A stretch of 64,000 nucleotides of DNA from Coriaria nepalensis (Eukaryota; Streptophyta; Magnoliopsida; Cucurbitales; Coriariaceae), in NCBI GenBank assembly GCA_027186245.1, contig CP114483.1, positions 2,552,001 to 2,616,000 on the forward strand, read 5' to 3'. The notes beneath the pieces were generated by a model that saw only the letters and a list, made by a program, of their open reading frames with translations, did not search any database and was not told the DNA's origin. This document shows positions 1 through 12,459 of this stretch, piece after piece; position 1 is the stretch's first letter, and each line of letters starts with the position of its first letter. The position numbers and the translations under genes were made by a program.

Positions 1-137
1 TTTAACAAGTTTGTTAATTAGTAATTAGTTGTCCCACTTGGTTAATTAAGGCATGAGCACTTACTAGAGAATGCAATTATAGTATGATATCATGGAAATC
101 AAGTTTATATTATAAGATTGATTAACGTATAACGTAC

Positions 138-1016
138 CATAGTGAGCATGTCGTCTGGAATAGATGCCGTTGTTAATCACATCACTCAAATGTTCCCGAC
201 TAATCAAATGTCGATCATCCAGCACTGACACCGGACTTGCTTTATCTTCAACCAACTTTTGACTAATTTCCGGCGTTATACCCGGCATAGGTGAAGACTG
301 GAGGCTTTCTACCGATCTGACAGCCTCGATTATCTTCTTGAGAGCCTTCAAATCCTGGTCACATTTTTCAAGTGCTCCCAAAAGTTTCCTTCTCTTATCC
401 GCGGTCGTCTGATCGTCTAAAGGCATTTGATCAGACTTCGATAATGTCTTCGGCATCCCTTCCAATCCCATTAGCCTCGCAAGCAGTACTGCTTCAGGTG
501 GTTTCCAGGGACTCTCGGCCGAGCGGCATCGTACATCGGCCGGAATCGTTGGGCTCCTTGGTATAACCTCCAATGAGGATCTGATCCTAAGCTGATTATC
601 ATTAATTGCTTTCCCTTCTGGGTGGAATTTAGATGAAGAATTAGTAGTTACTAATGCATCCTCATTCGCCTGAGTAGCCCCTTGATCACACTTTCCTGAA
701 ATATTTCATAAGGAAATGAGATCATGTTAGTTCATTAATCATCTCATGCATTCAATTTTCTCACTTCCATCACGTGATTCTTTCTAATTAATACTAAATG
801 GTGGCAAAAGAGAAAAGAAACGAAAAGAGACGAAAGGAAAGGAAAGGGAAATATTTATATACCGAGGGTGATGAGTTTTTTCCGGCGGGACTGGTACTTG
901 GAAAGGAAGTGGAGGATGCCGGACATGCAGCCAATGCTTTTCGCATGGAGCTTTGGGTCCGGCGAGTTTAACTCCCTTCGAGACGATTGAGAAACCAGAC
1001 TGCTTTGCCTCTTCAT
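138..1016 (-). CDS. TRM/DUF3741-type (LONGIFOLIA-like) protein, N-terminal part
   Basis: Two exons are readable: 863-1016 (start MKRQSSLVSQSSR) and 138-695, joined in frame by a GT donor at 861-862 and an AG acceptor at 696-697. The second exon stops at a good donor (TATG/GTACGTT), so the gene continues beyond the left edge. The first exon holds a short basic block, SGILHFLSKYQSRRKK. The second holds PPEAVLLARLMGLEGMP, the xRLMGLxxxP motif typical of the DUF3741/TON1-Recruiting-Motif family. Members bind the TON1-PP2A complex or microtubules and shape cell elongation or division-plane placement; that role is family knowledge, not visible here. The DUF4378 C-terminus of larger members is not in the window, so the subfamily cannot be set. 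Confidence 0.7.
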
Positions 1017-1859
1017 CGATATGTATGTCAAAGTAGATGTGTTTTTGCTAATTCACTCAACGACCGTATATATGTGGTTTTGGGGTATATATGGAGTGTG
1101 AGATATATGTTTGGTTAGAAGTAGTCTTTGGATTTGGATTTGAGGGCTTCGTTTTATTAGATTCCAAGGGAGGAGAAGAGGGTGTTATGATGATATGCAC
1201 GAGATAGTAATGACTGATCGACCTAAAAAATCCAAAATGGTCAAAAGACAATGATCTTATTGACTGAGCTGACTTTTATAATGTATATATATAGAGTAGT
1301 TTTTAACCCAATAATTTTTTTTTTTGGCCAATAAACATTTATATTATATACTGATGTATACAGATCTTGAGTAACAATATTCTCCTCAGCTAGATACTTA
1401 AAAGTTAATTTTCCAGGAAGAGTTGTTTTCTTTAAGAAAATATGAACGAGATTCACTTCCTTCAACCAAACTCTTTTCGTTCGGCACCTCGGATTCTGAC
1501 TTCTTCTCTAACCATTGTCGAGCTAGGGTAGAAATCACCCCCAACATTAGATTATATTAATATAAGCTCCATTATATCATTATAAAAAGATCCATTTTGT
1601 CGGGCTCTCAGAGTTTATACTTCATTGTCGAAGGCGGGGGAGGAGGATTTGTCCCATTACTAAGAGAATAAAAATTATTATGATCAATATTTATAAATTA
1701 CCCTTGAATCTTGATATTGATAATTATACTAATATTTTATTTGATTAGAATTATGAGACTTTATTAAGTTTATTAAAGGCACGATCAAGTACTTACAAAC
1801 CACACAGTTATTACATCACTTCATAAATCATAATCAGCTCTGATCTGTAATGATGATCA
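1017..1859. other. intergenic, promoter side of the TRM-like gene
   Basis: This stretch lies between the start of the TRM-like gene and the 3' end of the metacaspase pseudogene, both on the minus strand. It should contain the TRM-like promoter. The 1330-1470 part is AT-rich with a T10 run; no convincing coding sequence or element was seen. Confidence 0.6.
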
Positions 1860-3116
1860 TCATAGCCCCAAAAAACTAGCATCAGCATTCTGATCACTGC
1901 AATACAAACAGGGATGTTGAGCAGCAAACCCTTGTTGTTTCAACACTTCTCTAGCCATAATCACAACTTGGTTATTACTCAACGCCATTCCCAGATTCTC
2001 CTTAAACACAGTCTGAATAGCATTGCTAAAAGCTCCATAAGCCTTGTTAGCTCCTGCTTCAGTATCATCTTCATTGGCACTAGGGTTCATATCAGCTGAA
2101 GTCTCATTTGCTTGACACCCACTTAGCAAAATCCCCTCGTCATCCTTTAATTTTTGTGGGTCCGCCAGATCAAATGGGTTCAAGTGAAATCAAAGGCTAG
2201 CATTGGCTCCAAATAGATATAAAAAGTGGGTCCCAATATCTGATGTGTTTATGTTTGTTAGGGTTGTGAGGTGCTGTATTATTGATTCAAAAGGGATAGT
2301 CTTTGGGGTACTGGTAGAGGTAGAAATTAGTGTGTTGCTGCTTGTAAACTTAGAAGGTCCAATTTGTTCCTTTTCTTTGTCAATTAGGCCTCCACCATGG
2401 CATGAGCCTGATAGCATTGTGAAGCTTGCTCCGTTCGGTAGCCGGTTTACTAAGTGCCGGAAATCCACATCTGAATGGTAACATACGTATGAAGAATGTT
2501 AAACAATAGTACTTGATAGTAAATATGTTTGTTTTTTTGTTTTTTTAAAGAGACAAGGTACTAATTGCTTTAGCCAAGAGTTCCAAGACTATTGGAAATG
2601 TTCTCATGTAGAATATTTTCTGAATATTCCTTTTTCCTAATTAATTAATCACCAAATTTAAAATGTGGCTTACACGTTTATCTTAATTGAAACGTATTAG
2701 TCACCGATCCATTGAGAAAAACTGATTAATTAGAACATGAAAAGTTACCTGTGATGAGATTGAAATCACAAGGCACAATGGCCTCATCTTGTCTAAAGAG
2801 GATTGCCCGGTTTCAAGGAAGGAATCCTTGTTCCATGCCCACTATAATGAAAGAACAAGACATCTCCTTCTTCAGCCTTCTTCACCATGTTGTCCAAAGC
2901 CTTCCTAATATTAGCGCCAGTAGGCATAACTAACGAACCCAGTTCATCAGTTGGGACCTCGATATTGCTGTGATCGAACCCGAAACAGTTCACGAGCATT
3001 TCTCTCATGGCCAGAACATCGTTGATGCAGCCGCGTAGCTCGTAACGTGTGTTCGGGTAATTGCACCCGACCAAAACAGCCGATATCTTCTTTCCCTTCA
3101 TGTTCGACATTTTCAT
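1860..3116 (-). pseudogene. MC9: type II metacaspase (metacaspase-9-like), disabled
   Basis: Two exons (2749-3116 and 1860-2470, intron 2471-2748) cover the whole length of an MC9-type cysteine protease, which cleaves after Arg/Lys and acts in developmental cell death and xylem clearing. Recognisable parts are AVLVGCNYPNTRYELRGC near the start, the catalytic His motif FFHYSGHGTRIPS, the catalytic Cys in SGSCHGGGLIDKEKEQIGPS and the C-terminal CLYCSDQNADASFLGL. The gene is broken twice. Near 2792-2796 one extra T (CCTCTTTAGACAAG) shifts the frame right after GNPL, and the expected RQDEAIVPC follows only in the next frame. At 2190-2192 an in-frame TGA interrupts the p10 region, and the homologous frame continues directly on the other side. 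The active-site context also differs: family DSCHSGG reads GSCHGGG. Start chosen at MKMSNMKGKK. Two sequencing errors are the alternative, but two lesions plus altered core residues favour a pseudogene. Confidence 0.85.
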
Positions 3117-3659
3117 TCACCAAATTGATTAAAAGCTATTGTTCTTTCTTATTTGGTATAAAATGTAGAGTACTCATTTGACCTTTTTATATTATGTATT
3201 CCCAAACTGCCATTCCTTTGGCTTGGAATGTGATTCAAGGAAACTTTGCTTCATGCTCTTCATCATTTGTCTTTAAAGGGGTGGAAAGGTTAAAGAAATT
3301 TCAATTAACACTAAAATAAATATATAAATTTTCCATAAATTAATAATTTTTTTAAATAATAATTTTTTTTAATTTTAATTTAAAAATAATATATTACTTT
3401 TTTTATAATTTAATAAATTAATAAATTTATTCAATTTCAAAATTATTAATTTATTAAAATTATATATAATTAAAATAAAACGATCATCTTCGTAAATATA
3501 ATTCACCAATAGAACCAAGGGAAAATTTCTCGTTCGGTAAATTTTCAATAAAGGAGATCGAGTCGAATTTACCATTTTACCCTAGAGTTGGAGAAAAGGG
3601 GAAAAAAAAGCCTTGCGCTCTGAATTAGGGCGCGAGAGAGGTCTGTTCCAGCTTCCAGG
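3117..3659. promoter_or_regulatory. divergent intergenic region (metacaspase pseudogene / L2HGDH)
   Basis: Upstream DNA shared by the minus-strand metacaspase pseudogene and the plus-strand L2HGDH gene. 3300-3480 is extremely AT-rich. No clear TATA box or known element was picked out. Confidence 0.5.
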
Positions 3660-6078
3660 ATGCTGATTCGCGCGCTTCGAAATCTCCATGGAAGCTCGAA
3701 GAGAATAATCAGGGAGATGTCATCGTTCTCCAACAAATTTCCGAAAGAGAAGGTGGATTGCGTGGTGATCGGAGCGGGAGTGGTCGGAATAGCTGTGGCG
3801 CGGGAGCTCTCTCTCCGTGGCAGAGATGTTCTGGTGCTCGACTCTGCCCCCACTTTTGGTTCTGCTACCAGTTCTCGAAACAGCCAAGTTATACATGCCG
3901 GTCTCTACTATCCTCATAATTCTCTCAAGGTTTGGCTACTTCAATTCCAGTCTATTATTTTTTAAGGAATCCGAATGCTACTATAGCAAAGAAAAGATTT
4001 TTGGCTGATTATGATTACAAGCTTTTGTTCATATTGCTGTGATATTATGTTGCAATGGCCACATTTTTTCGACGAGAATGGTGTTCTTTGCCTTTTAACA
4101 TTGATAAAGGGGATTAAGAGAAGAGTAAAACATGATTTAGGGATCCCAAGTTGATTGCAGGCAGTTTTTTGTGTAAGAGGAAGGGAATTGCTTTACAAGT
4201 ACTGCTTGGAACATGAGATACCTCATCAACGAGTTGGGAAGCTTGTAGTTGCGACTAGATCCTCAGAGATTCCAAAGTTGAATGATATAATGGGTCGAGG
4301 ACTTGAAAATGGAGTTGACGGTTTGAGAATGATTGATGGTTCTGAGGCCATGAGAATGGAACCTGAATTGCAATGTGTGAAAGCCTTAGTGTCACCTGTT
4401 TCTGGCATTGTTGATACTCATTCTTTGATGCTATCCTTAGTGGTATGAATTCCATTACCTCGAATTTTGAAAATTATCTAGATTGTATGAGTAATTTATT
4501 CAGCAATTTATTAGATATGTTTATTGACAGGGATCTCACCCCCATGTGAGTCCAGGGGGAGGCTGAAAATCACGGGACTACTTTCTCCTACAATACAGCT
4601 GTGATTGGAGGTCAACTTGAAGGAAACCAGATCCATCTTCATATCTCTGAAACTAAAAGTCTTGAAAACTGGAATGGTGAGAATCAATTGCACCCAGATC
4701 TAATTCTTATTCCTAAGCTAGTAGTTAACTCTGCAGGCTTGAGTGCCCTTTCCCTTGCAAGGAGAGTTGATGGACTAAGTAGTGAATTCATTCCTCCTGC
4801 ATATTATGCACGCGGTTGCTACTTCAGTTTATCTAATACTCGAGTCTCTCCATTCAAACACCTGATATATCCTATTCCAGAGGATGGTGGTCTTGGGGTG
4901 CATGTTACTTTGGATTTGGATGGTCAGGTTAAGTTTGGCCCAGATGTTGAATGGATTGAAGGTGTAGAAGATATATCGAGCTTTCTGAATATGTAAAGAT
5001 TCTGCATCCCCATCTTCTTTTTTCTACATTATTTAATAAGGTTCACACTTCAAATTGATGATCTAGCGTTAAATGGAATTGGTTTGATACCATGTGAAGT
5101 GGCTATTTGTGCACCTACAAAAGGGCGAGGCATATAATGCCCATTTCATCATCGTGATTTATGCCCTTCACTCGAGTCCCTGTCTCTTCTTATTCTATGC
5201 CGTTTGTATCTACTACTATTGTTTGGAGTCTATTCAAGTAGTTTTTGTTTTCTTGTAGCATTTTGAGGACGTTTTCTGGCCCAATATAGAGCTGTTATCT
5301 AATATTTTGGGGCAATGCGGGAAATGATGTGGAACATTTTTATATGCCTAATGGCTTGGATCAGCTGAAACATCCTATGGAATGTGAATTATCATGTTAT
5401 TTTTTGTTCATCTGTTTTCTCTTCTTACTTAATGACCTATATATGCCTCTGATTATTGTTATATGCTCATTTTAGTGAAACATTATTTGAAACTTGAATT
5501 TAATGTTTGAATTTGATCCCAGGTTTGACTATTCTGTATGTGCTAGCCGTGCTGACAGGTTCTACCCAGAGATTAGAAAGTACTACCCGAATCTAAAGGA
5601 AGGATCTCTACAGCCTGGATACGCAGGAATTCGTCCAAAACTCTCAGGACCCAAACAATCTCCTGCTGATTTTGTAATCCAGGTTATTCTCTCGTCCATT
5701 TGTATCTTATCAGCTTGAAACTTGAAAGATGCATGAAAATTGTTGGCCTAGACTGTTCCATCTCTTTGCTTCCATTTACTTACCTTACCTCTCTTCTTGA
5801 CTGCTTGAAATTTAATAAAGATAAGGTCTTTGATCAAAGTCTTTTTGATGCAAATATAGCGGTGTGATCCACGATACTAGTCCTTTTCAATTCTTCTTGT
5901 TATAATCGCATCTTATGAACAATAAATATGTTGGGAGTGTAAATTTATGACTTGATCTCTGCAGGGGGAAGAGACTCATAAGGTTTGTGGTCTTATTAAC
6001 CTCTGCGGGGTCGAATCTCCCGGCTTGACTTCAAGTATGGCAATTGCAGAGCATATAGCTTCAAAATTCTCAAGATGA
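3660..6078 (+). CDS. L2HGDH: L-2-hydroxyglutarate dehydrogenase, mitochondrial
   Basis: Five exons, 3660-3929, 4161-4442, 4556-4992, 5523-5682 and 5965-6078, join in phase to about 420 residues. The FAD-dependent enzyme oxidises L-2-hydroxyglutarate to 2-oxoglutarate, a metabolite-repair reaction in mitochondria. Evidence: an N-terminal arginine-rich presequence ([18 protein letters not shown]), the dinucleotide-binding [20 protein letters not shown] near residues 38-57, the DAO-type [14 protein letters not shown], a TGIVD-like SGIVDTHSL, and the C-terminal [18 protein letters not shown] and [17 protein letters not shown] second Met at 3718 would drop the presequence, so the first was preferred. 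Exon 3 was placed at 4556 and not at the nearer AG (4530) because only that acceptor keeps the conserved GEAENHGT frame. The gene looks intact. Confidence 0.92.
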
Positions 6079-7113
6079 ATTGAACTTCACGTTGTAATGT
6101 CATCAACCAGCTTGAAAGACAATAAATAGAAGATGACTATGATGCTTTCAGTTACATAAATCAGAGCTCATGTTGGGTTAAGGAATTTGTTTATAATTTT
6201 ATTTTTATTTTTATTTTGTTCTCTTTGAATATAAATTTGTTAAGACATTAATTCTATGAACTGAAGAAATTTTAAAAAAGAATTTGGTCCAACAAAACAT
6301 TTATTGAAATTCAATTTCATAAATAAACAAATTCAAACTTAATAAATTGATTAATCCATAAACAGAAAAAGAAAAAGAAAAAGAAAGAGAGAGATGTTAG
6401 AAACAGTCACAGCAGGGGAGGAAGAGAGGTTCAGTGGGGCAGTACGTTATGGTGCCCTTTTTAGACTTTTCCATCTTGAGGGTCGCACTGGAACTGAACC
6501 TCTTCTCTCTTTCTCTTTCCCTTTCTCTTTCTCCTTCGCCTTTCTTTTTTTCTTTCTCCTCCCATCACCCTTTGGAAACGTGCTAGGGCTTCATATCGGG
6601 TCGTCTTGCTCTCTCCATCCATCCATCCCTCAGCTCAGAGGTACTAAATTTCACATGTTGGGAGCTCAAAATTCAGAATCAATTGAGCAGATGTGATTTG
6701 TATAACCCCCTCGATCTCACCTGTTGAAAAATTCTGCAACTGTAAGTTTCTTCCATTAATTTCTGCAATTTCCTATTCCACCTTCCTCTACTCTTCGATT
6801 CGCGAAACTCTACTTTTGGTTTTTCTTCTCCCAAGACAATTTCGGAGGATTCTTTATATGTGTTGTTAGGTATTGCGTCTTTGGATAAAATCTGTGTTTT
6901 GTACCCCACTGTGTTTCTAAATTTTATTATTGTTATTACGAACTTGGATTGTGGATAAATTATAATCTTGTCTGTTTGTTGCATGAAAGTTGTTGTCTTG
7001 TCCTATACTGGTTATATCTTCCTATATAACCAGCCTTCTAGTTTTGATGGCGAAAGGCCAGTTCCAGATATTAGTCTCAATATTCCTTGCCATCTATTGT
7101 AGACTTTTCCAAC
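6079..7113. other. intergenic plus 5' leader of the MYB-CC gene
   Basis: Holds the L2HGDH 3' flank, an A/G-rich patch at 6366-6395, a long CT-rich patch at 6500-6620 typical of plant 5' leaders, and then probably the untranslated leader (likely with an intron) of the MYB-CC gene. The short reading frame at 6394-6696 is low complexity and has no recognisable protein. Confidence 0.55.
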
Positions 7114-7894
7114 ATGTATCATGCGAAGAAATTTTCAACCGTGGCTCTAGTGCCACACAAAGTTCAAGGTGCAGCACAAACTACAAATGTTGGGGTTAAA
7201 GATGGAACCTTGGGGAAAACCCCGATATCGCCTGGGGGAAGTGGGAAGCAACGGCTTCGTTGGACTTCAGACCTTCATGACCGCTTTGTAGATGCCATTG
7301 CACAACTTGGTGGACCAGATAGTGGGTATTTTCTTTATGGTAGTCTAATTTTTATTCTTACCGAAGAGGGGATTTTTTTTTTTTCTTTTGTTAAACAACA
7401 TTGAATAGATTTATGGTACAAAGTAGATTGGATTGGGTTGAAATCCTTCTTCTTGGCTCTTTTCTTTGGTTTTAGGGGCAACACCCAAAGGCGTTCTTCG
7501 AGTTATGGGTGTGCCAGGTCTTACCATATATCATGTTAAAAGCCATTTACAGGTATTACGATCTTTTAGATTGCTTTTGTTTGTAGAAGTTCCATAACTG
7601 TTGAGTATTGACCATACGTATTCTTTTATTGTTCTTTTCTGTAGAAATATCGCCTTGCAAAGTATCTGCCAGAATCTCCAGCTGATGGTAAAGTTGTCTT
7701 CCTTTCTTACACATCTAGTACCATCGTTTGATTACTTGACTTTTATAATAGTGTTAATACCTATTTGCCTTTTGTTTTAGTAATAAATTGGAAAATTTCT
7801 TGTTGGCATATAGGCTCCAAAGATGAGAAAAATAGTTCTGGAGACAGCCGTTCTGCCCGAGATTCCTCTCCGTGGGTACCATTTCTTCAACAAA

Positions 7895-7928
<34 letters not shown>

Positions 7929-8654
7929 TTCAATATGTTTCTCACCTATTTTCACGGGTTCCTTCCTATCTTAACTGTCTAATGTTACGATAAACTCATC
8001 TGTAGGGGTGTGCAAATTAATGAAGCATTGAAGATGCAAATGGAGGTACAGAAGCGTCTTCACGAACAGCTTGAGGTTTGACATTTCTCTCTCATACAAC
8101 CTTCTTTTTTTGCTCCAGGAAATTTGTTATGGGTGGGTGACATTCAAAGTGAGGAAGTTTAATCTATGTATCTTTGCTGTCTTATTATGCATTGTGCTTG
8201 AATTGGGTAGTACTTACTATGTCTGGTATGTTTGGTTTTGCATTCTCAGGTTCAAAGGCAGCTGCAAATGAGAATAGAAGCTCAAGGCAAGTACTTGCAG
8301 AAAATCATTGAGGAGCAGCAGAAACTTGGTGGCTCGTTGAAGGCCTCTGAGGTTGACTCAGAGCCTTCCAATAATGACCCTCCAGAGACCTCCTCATCTC
8401 CCCGAAAGAAGCAGAGGATAGAAGATGATAATGTGTCAAAAGACGATTCTACCCCATCTGAGATACCACCAAAAACGAACAAAAAGAATGAGTTTGGACA
8501 ATGGGACCGGAATGTATATGGAAGAGACAGTGCCGGGGTCGCGTTCGACTTGGAAACCGAGTTTAAAGCACAAGATGATGATGATGACTATAATGATGGG
8601 GATGTCGCAAAGAGACGGGATTTGGAACTGGCTCCCACGTGCAGTTTAAAATAA
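7114..8654 (+). CDS. PHL7: MYB-CC (GARP) transcription factor, PHL7-like
   Basis: Six exons, 7114-7321, 7476-7552, 7645-7687, 7814-7871, 8006-8075 and 8250-8654, give about 286 residues. The single MYB-like domain is split over exons 1-3: KQRLRWTSDLHDRFVDAI, then DRATPKGVLRVMGVPGLTI with the DR codon created by splicing, and YHVKSHLQ/KYRLAKYLPES. Exons 5-6 encode the coiled coil with the LHEQLE-type dimerisation motif (EVQKRLHEQLEVQRQLQMRI). The C-terminus is acidic, including a run of Asp near FKAQDDDDDYNDGD. MYB-CC proteins of the PHR1 family bind P1BS-like sites in the nucleus; PHL7 is the closest match I recall, while PHR1 itself differs in its N-terminus. The start MYHAKKFSTVALVPHK is shared by close relatives. 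Confidence 0.88.
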
Positions 8655-10079
8655 GAGTAACTTACTGTGGTGACATGATGTCAATTTTAGATGTCAATAT
8701 GACAGGAGCCATCTATAAAGACACATGGTTGGTGTATATGATTAATACAATGGAATGGATCCAATCTTCACCATTGTTAAGTACACACATAAGTTGCTCC
8801 TCTCCTCTCTGTAAGTGGTTTGATTATATTCTTAGGGTTAACAAGTTGGACAGACGGTTGGTATAGCTTCCCAGTAAAAAAAAAAAAAAAAAACTACTTG
8901 AATGTGTTATGAGTCCTTGAATTTTTTAAAAGAAAACCAATCGCTTTCTGTAAGAAACATCATCAACGTATATATATATATATTATAGTATTGAAGAATG
9001 ATGTTTACTATCTACCTTAACGAAATCCAATTCTATCCTCTTTCACGGTACTCTCTTCACCTTCTCTTCTTCTCTCATCTCCCTCTCTCCTCTTTCTCAT
9101 TGAAGGAGAAAGATTACCTGATGAGAGAGAGATAACTTAATATGAGTATAAATGACTGGAGTAGAAATTACATTTCTAGCCCGACCGACAAAATCTTTTT
9201 CCTTTCCTTCTTGCTATCTGTTTTCTTTCACCGATGTTTTTCTATCCTCATTCTCATTCTCATTCTCGTCTATTATCGATTAAATAATGAATTTTATTAT
9301 TAAAATAATAAAAATAAATTATATTGAACGAAATACTTAGTAGAGTGATGATTATTTATCATACATAGCTTAACTAGTGATTAAACAAAAAATAAACGAA
9401 ATGTTATATCATGTTTCATTTAAATTACTTCTAACTAATTTTTTTTTAATTATATATATATTAATTGGTTAATAATATGAGTATTTAAATATTTAAATAT
9501 ATTTATATAATAAATAATATAATATAAAAAACGGTCTTTAATTTTCAAACTCGAGATGGAAATCTCACCTAAAATTTAGTGTATAGTCAACGGATTTAAA
9601 GTAGATCTATCAAAAAACCATTAACATTAATACATTATTATATACGGGGGAGGGAAAAAGTATGCATCTTTGTTAATCAAACGTAGTAAGTAATCTTCTT
9701 CTTAATCCTAATTTATGATATTAAACTGAAACTGACTTTCACGACTTAAAACTGAAGTTCTCTTAAAACCGAGTTTCACGTTTGGCCCCTAAAAAAAAAA
9801 AAAAAAGAAAAATAATAATAGTAAGAGGTACACGTGGTGGGCAGGTGAATATGTCACATCCAATGAAATTTCACCATTCATGGGGCGGGGCCCACATTTG
9901 TGGAAGGTGGTGCAGTGTGTTCTGGGTACTGAGTAGGTATACCAGCTGCTACTATTTTCCATTCCTTAAAATTTATTTCTCTGCTCTTCAGAGGAGATCT
10001 CTTCACTTCAAACTTCCGTGAAAGAAGTATCCCCTCACCCCTTCATAGATCTATCGCTCTCTTCATAGATTTTCGTGTT
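8655..10079. other. intergenic, AT-rich
   Basis: Contains the 3' flank of the MYB-CC gene (with an A18 run near 8876), a CT-rich patch at 9040-9100, and the upstream region of the cytochrome b5 reductase gene, including AT repeats at 9450-9530 and an A15 run near 9790. No gene or clear element was seen. Confidence 0.6.
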
Positions 10080-12459
10080 ATGGATTTCTTACAGACGGTC
10101 GATCCTCAGATTCTTCTGGGTTTGGCTGTCGCCGTTGTAGCCATTGGTGTTGCTGCTGCTTTTCTCTTCTCTTCTTCTAACAAGTCCAAGACCAGAGGTT
10201 CTTTATTCTCTTCTCTTCCCCACTCACTTTAATTTTTTCTAGTCCTATTTATAATCGAGTTGGATCTGATATGTCTGATTACGATTTATATTCTTGTGGG
10301 TCAAAATATTCGAGAAGTTTATGACATGCAATAGATATGATGATTAAGTACTAGCAATTCTATAATGTAGCTAACAATATTCAAGGCAATCGTTTTTTTT
10401 TTTTTTTTCCAGTGTAAGTTGTTAGGCAATCTGCAACAATATTCATCTTAATGGGTATTTCTTGCAGATTACCTCAAAATGGTTAGAGTAAAAACTAATC
10501 ACCTCAAATCTAATTGATATCTTCCTCTCAGATATCAATCAGGACAAAATGATTTATATGTGTTACCCTTTTTTGTATGGGTTTTCTGATTATGGCCAAT
10601 TGGTAATGATACTAGTACCTGCTTCCTTTCTCCATTTGACTTTGCTTGGCCCTTTTTTATTTCCTATATTATTTGTCTTCTTTTTTTTTTTTTGGTATGG
10701 TAAGTGTATATTCATCTTCTGTAATCGGGATCACGAATAGAATCTTAAAAATATATATGTAGGCTGCTTAGATCCAGATAATTACAGGGAGTTTAAACTT
10801 GTCGAGCGCTTGCAGTTGAGCCATAATGTAGCCAAGTTCACTTTTGCACTTCCTACACCCACATCAGTTCTTGGTCTTCCCATTGGACAGCATATGAGTT
10901 GCAGGTTCATTTCATTGAGCTCATCCATTCTAGTTTATTATTATTTTTTTTTCCATGTTTTCAGCATAAGAAGTTCATTACTCTTTGTTTGTTCTTATGA
11001 GCAAAGTTTTTGAACAGGGGCAAGGATAATTTAGGAGAAGAGGTTATTAAACCATATACTCCTACGACTTTGGACTCTGATGTAGGGATTTTTGAATTAG
11101 TCATAAAGGTACAAGATTATGCTTTTTTCGTTGATAATCTTTTTTTTTTTTCCTTCTCTTTAAAATTTTTGTTTCTTCTACTAAATTTTGGGCAATTAGA
11201 TGTATCCTCAAGGAAGAATGTCGCATCATTTCAGAGAGCTGCGTGTTGGGGATTATCTTGCTGTGAAGGGGCCTAAGGTGCAGTTTCTTTCTTTTACTGA
11301 TTCATTATTTTGTTTTTCATTACTGTAATCACTTTTTCCTTGGATAAGAATTAGATGGAGCTCTTATGGGCAAAGTTCATTTACCCAATTTGATTGTTGT
11401 AGGGGCGTTTCAAGTATCAACTTGGTCAAGTTAGAGCATTTGGGATGCTTGCTGGAGGCTCTGGAATCACTCCTATGTTTCAAGTATGTCTTTGAGTATT
11501 TTATAAAGCATAACTCGAGTTTTTTTTTTTTTTTTTTCATTTATGACTTGCCTTTCTTTGAATTATTGAGCTTTCTTTTTTACATTGGTCATAAAATTTA
11601 TTCATTTTTCTTTCTCTTTCCCTTCCCAAAAGGTTGCTCGAGCCATATTGGAAAACCCAATCGACAAAACAAAGGTGCACCTTATTTATGCTAATGTTGC
11701 ATTTGAGGACATCCTCTTAAAGGTGATTTTCAATATTATATATCCGTTATATTTCCTTCAATTTTTGCGTTATTTATACTTTTATTGGTGTTCTTGAAAA
11801 AAAAAAAATCTCCTTTTTATATTTGTATGAGAATTTTATATGAATTAGCTTATTCCATTATACTTTTTGTCATCTTAATCCGTCTTACATACTTGCAGGA
11901 GGAGTTAGACTCTCTTGCTGCGAAATACCCAGATCGCTTCAAGATCTACTATGTCTTGAACAATGTCAGATTTCTCTACTATATATTCTCGATGTTTCTG
12001 TGCTCAACTTTTCTCCCATTTTCTCTCTACTTCCTTGTTGGATGATAAAAAATACTTTTACCCCCTTAACTCTCAAATTACTAGGACCTAGCTCCTTGAA
12101 CTTAAATAATAAAATGATGACTGCACTTACAAGGATAAGTTTTTTTTCTAATTGATACTATATTTATTTGCTTACTCAGCCTCCTGAAGTTTGGGATGGT
12201 GGGATCGGCTTTGTATCTGCAGACATGATTAAAACCCACTGCCCTGCCCCAGCTTCTGACATTCAGGTAAACTTTTTTTATGATCATTTTACTACGTCCA
12301 TCTCACCATGATCGATATATTTAGAAACAATCTTTTCTCCCTCTTTTAATTAAAATTTTCATGCAGATTCTAAGGTGTGGGCCCCCACCTATGAACAAGG
12401 CCATGGCTGCTCATCTTGAGGCTCTAGGATACACACCCGAGATGCAGTTCCAATTCTGA
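10080..12459 (+). CDS. CBR1: NADH-cytochrome b5 reductase 1
   Basis: Nine exons (10080-10197, 10763-10904, 11018-11108, 11200-11277, 11403-11483, 11633-11722, 11899-11964, 12180-12266, 12367-12459) join in phase to 281 residues, the usual size of plant CBR1. The FAD enzyme passes electrons from NADH to cytochrome b5 at the ER for fatty-acid desaturation and sterol reactions. Residues about 9-32 form one N-terminal membrane anchor ([20 protein letters not shown]). Seen after it: the FAD motif [13 protein letters not shown] (R of the usual RPYTP is K, as in many plant members), GRMSHHF, the [14 protein letters not shown] loop, and the C-terminal [16 protein letters not shown]. All expected exons are present and no lesion was seen. 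Confidence 0.95.

Noticed and set aside
2190..2192. TGA in the metacaspase read as selenocysteine or programmed readthrough
   Set aside because: Land plants lack the selenocysteine machinery, and a separate frameshift lies upstream in the same gene.
3375..3575. AT-rich minus-strand frame
   Set aside because: Composition follows the AT-rich spacer; no recognisable protein.
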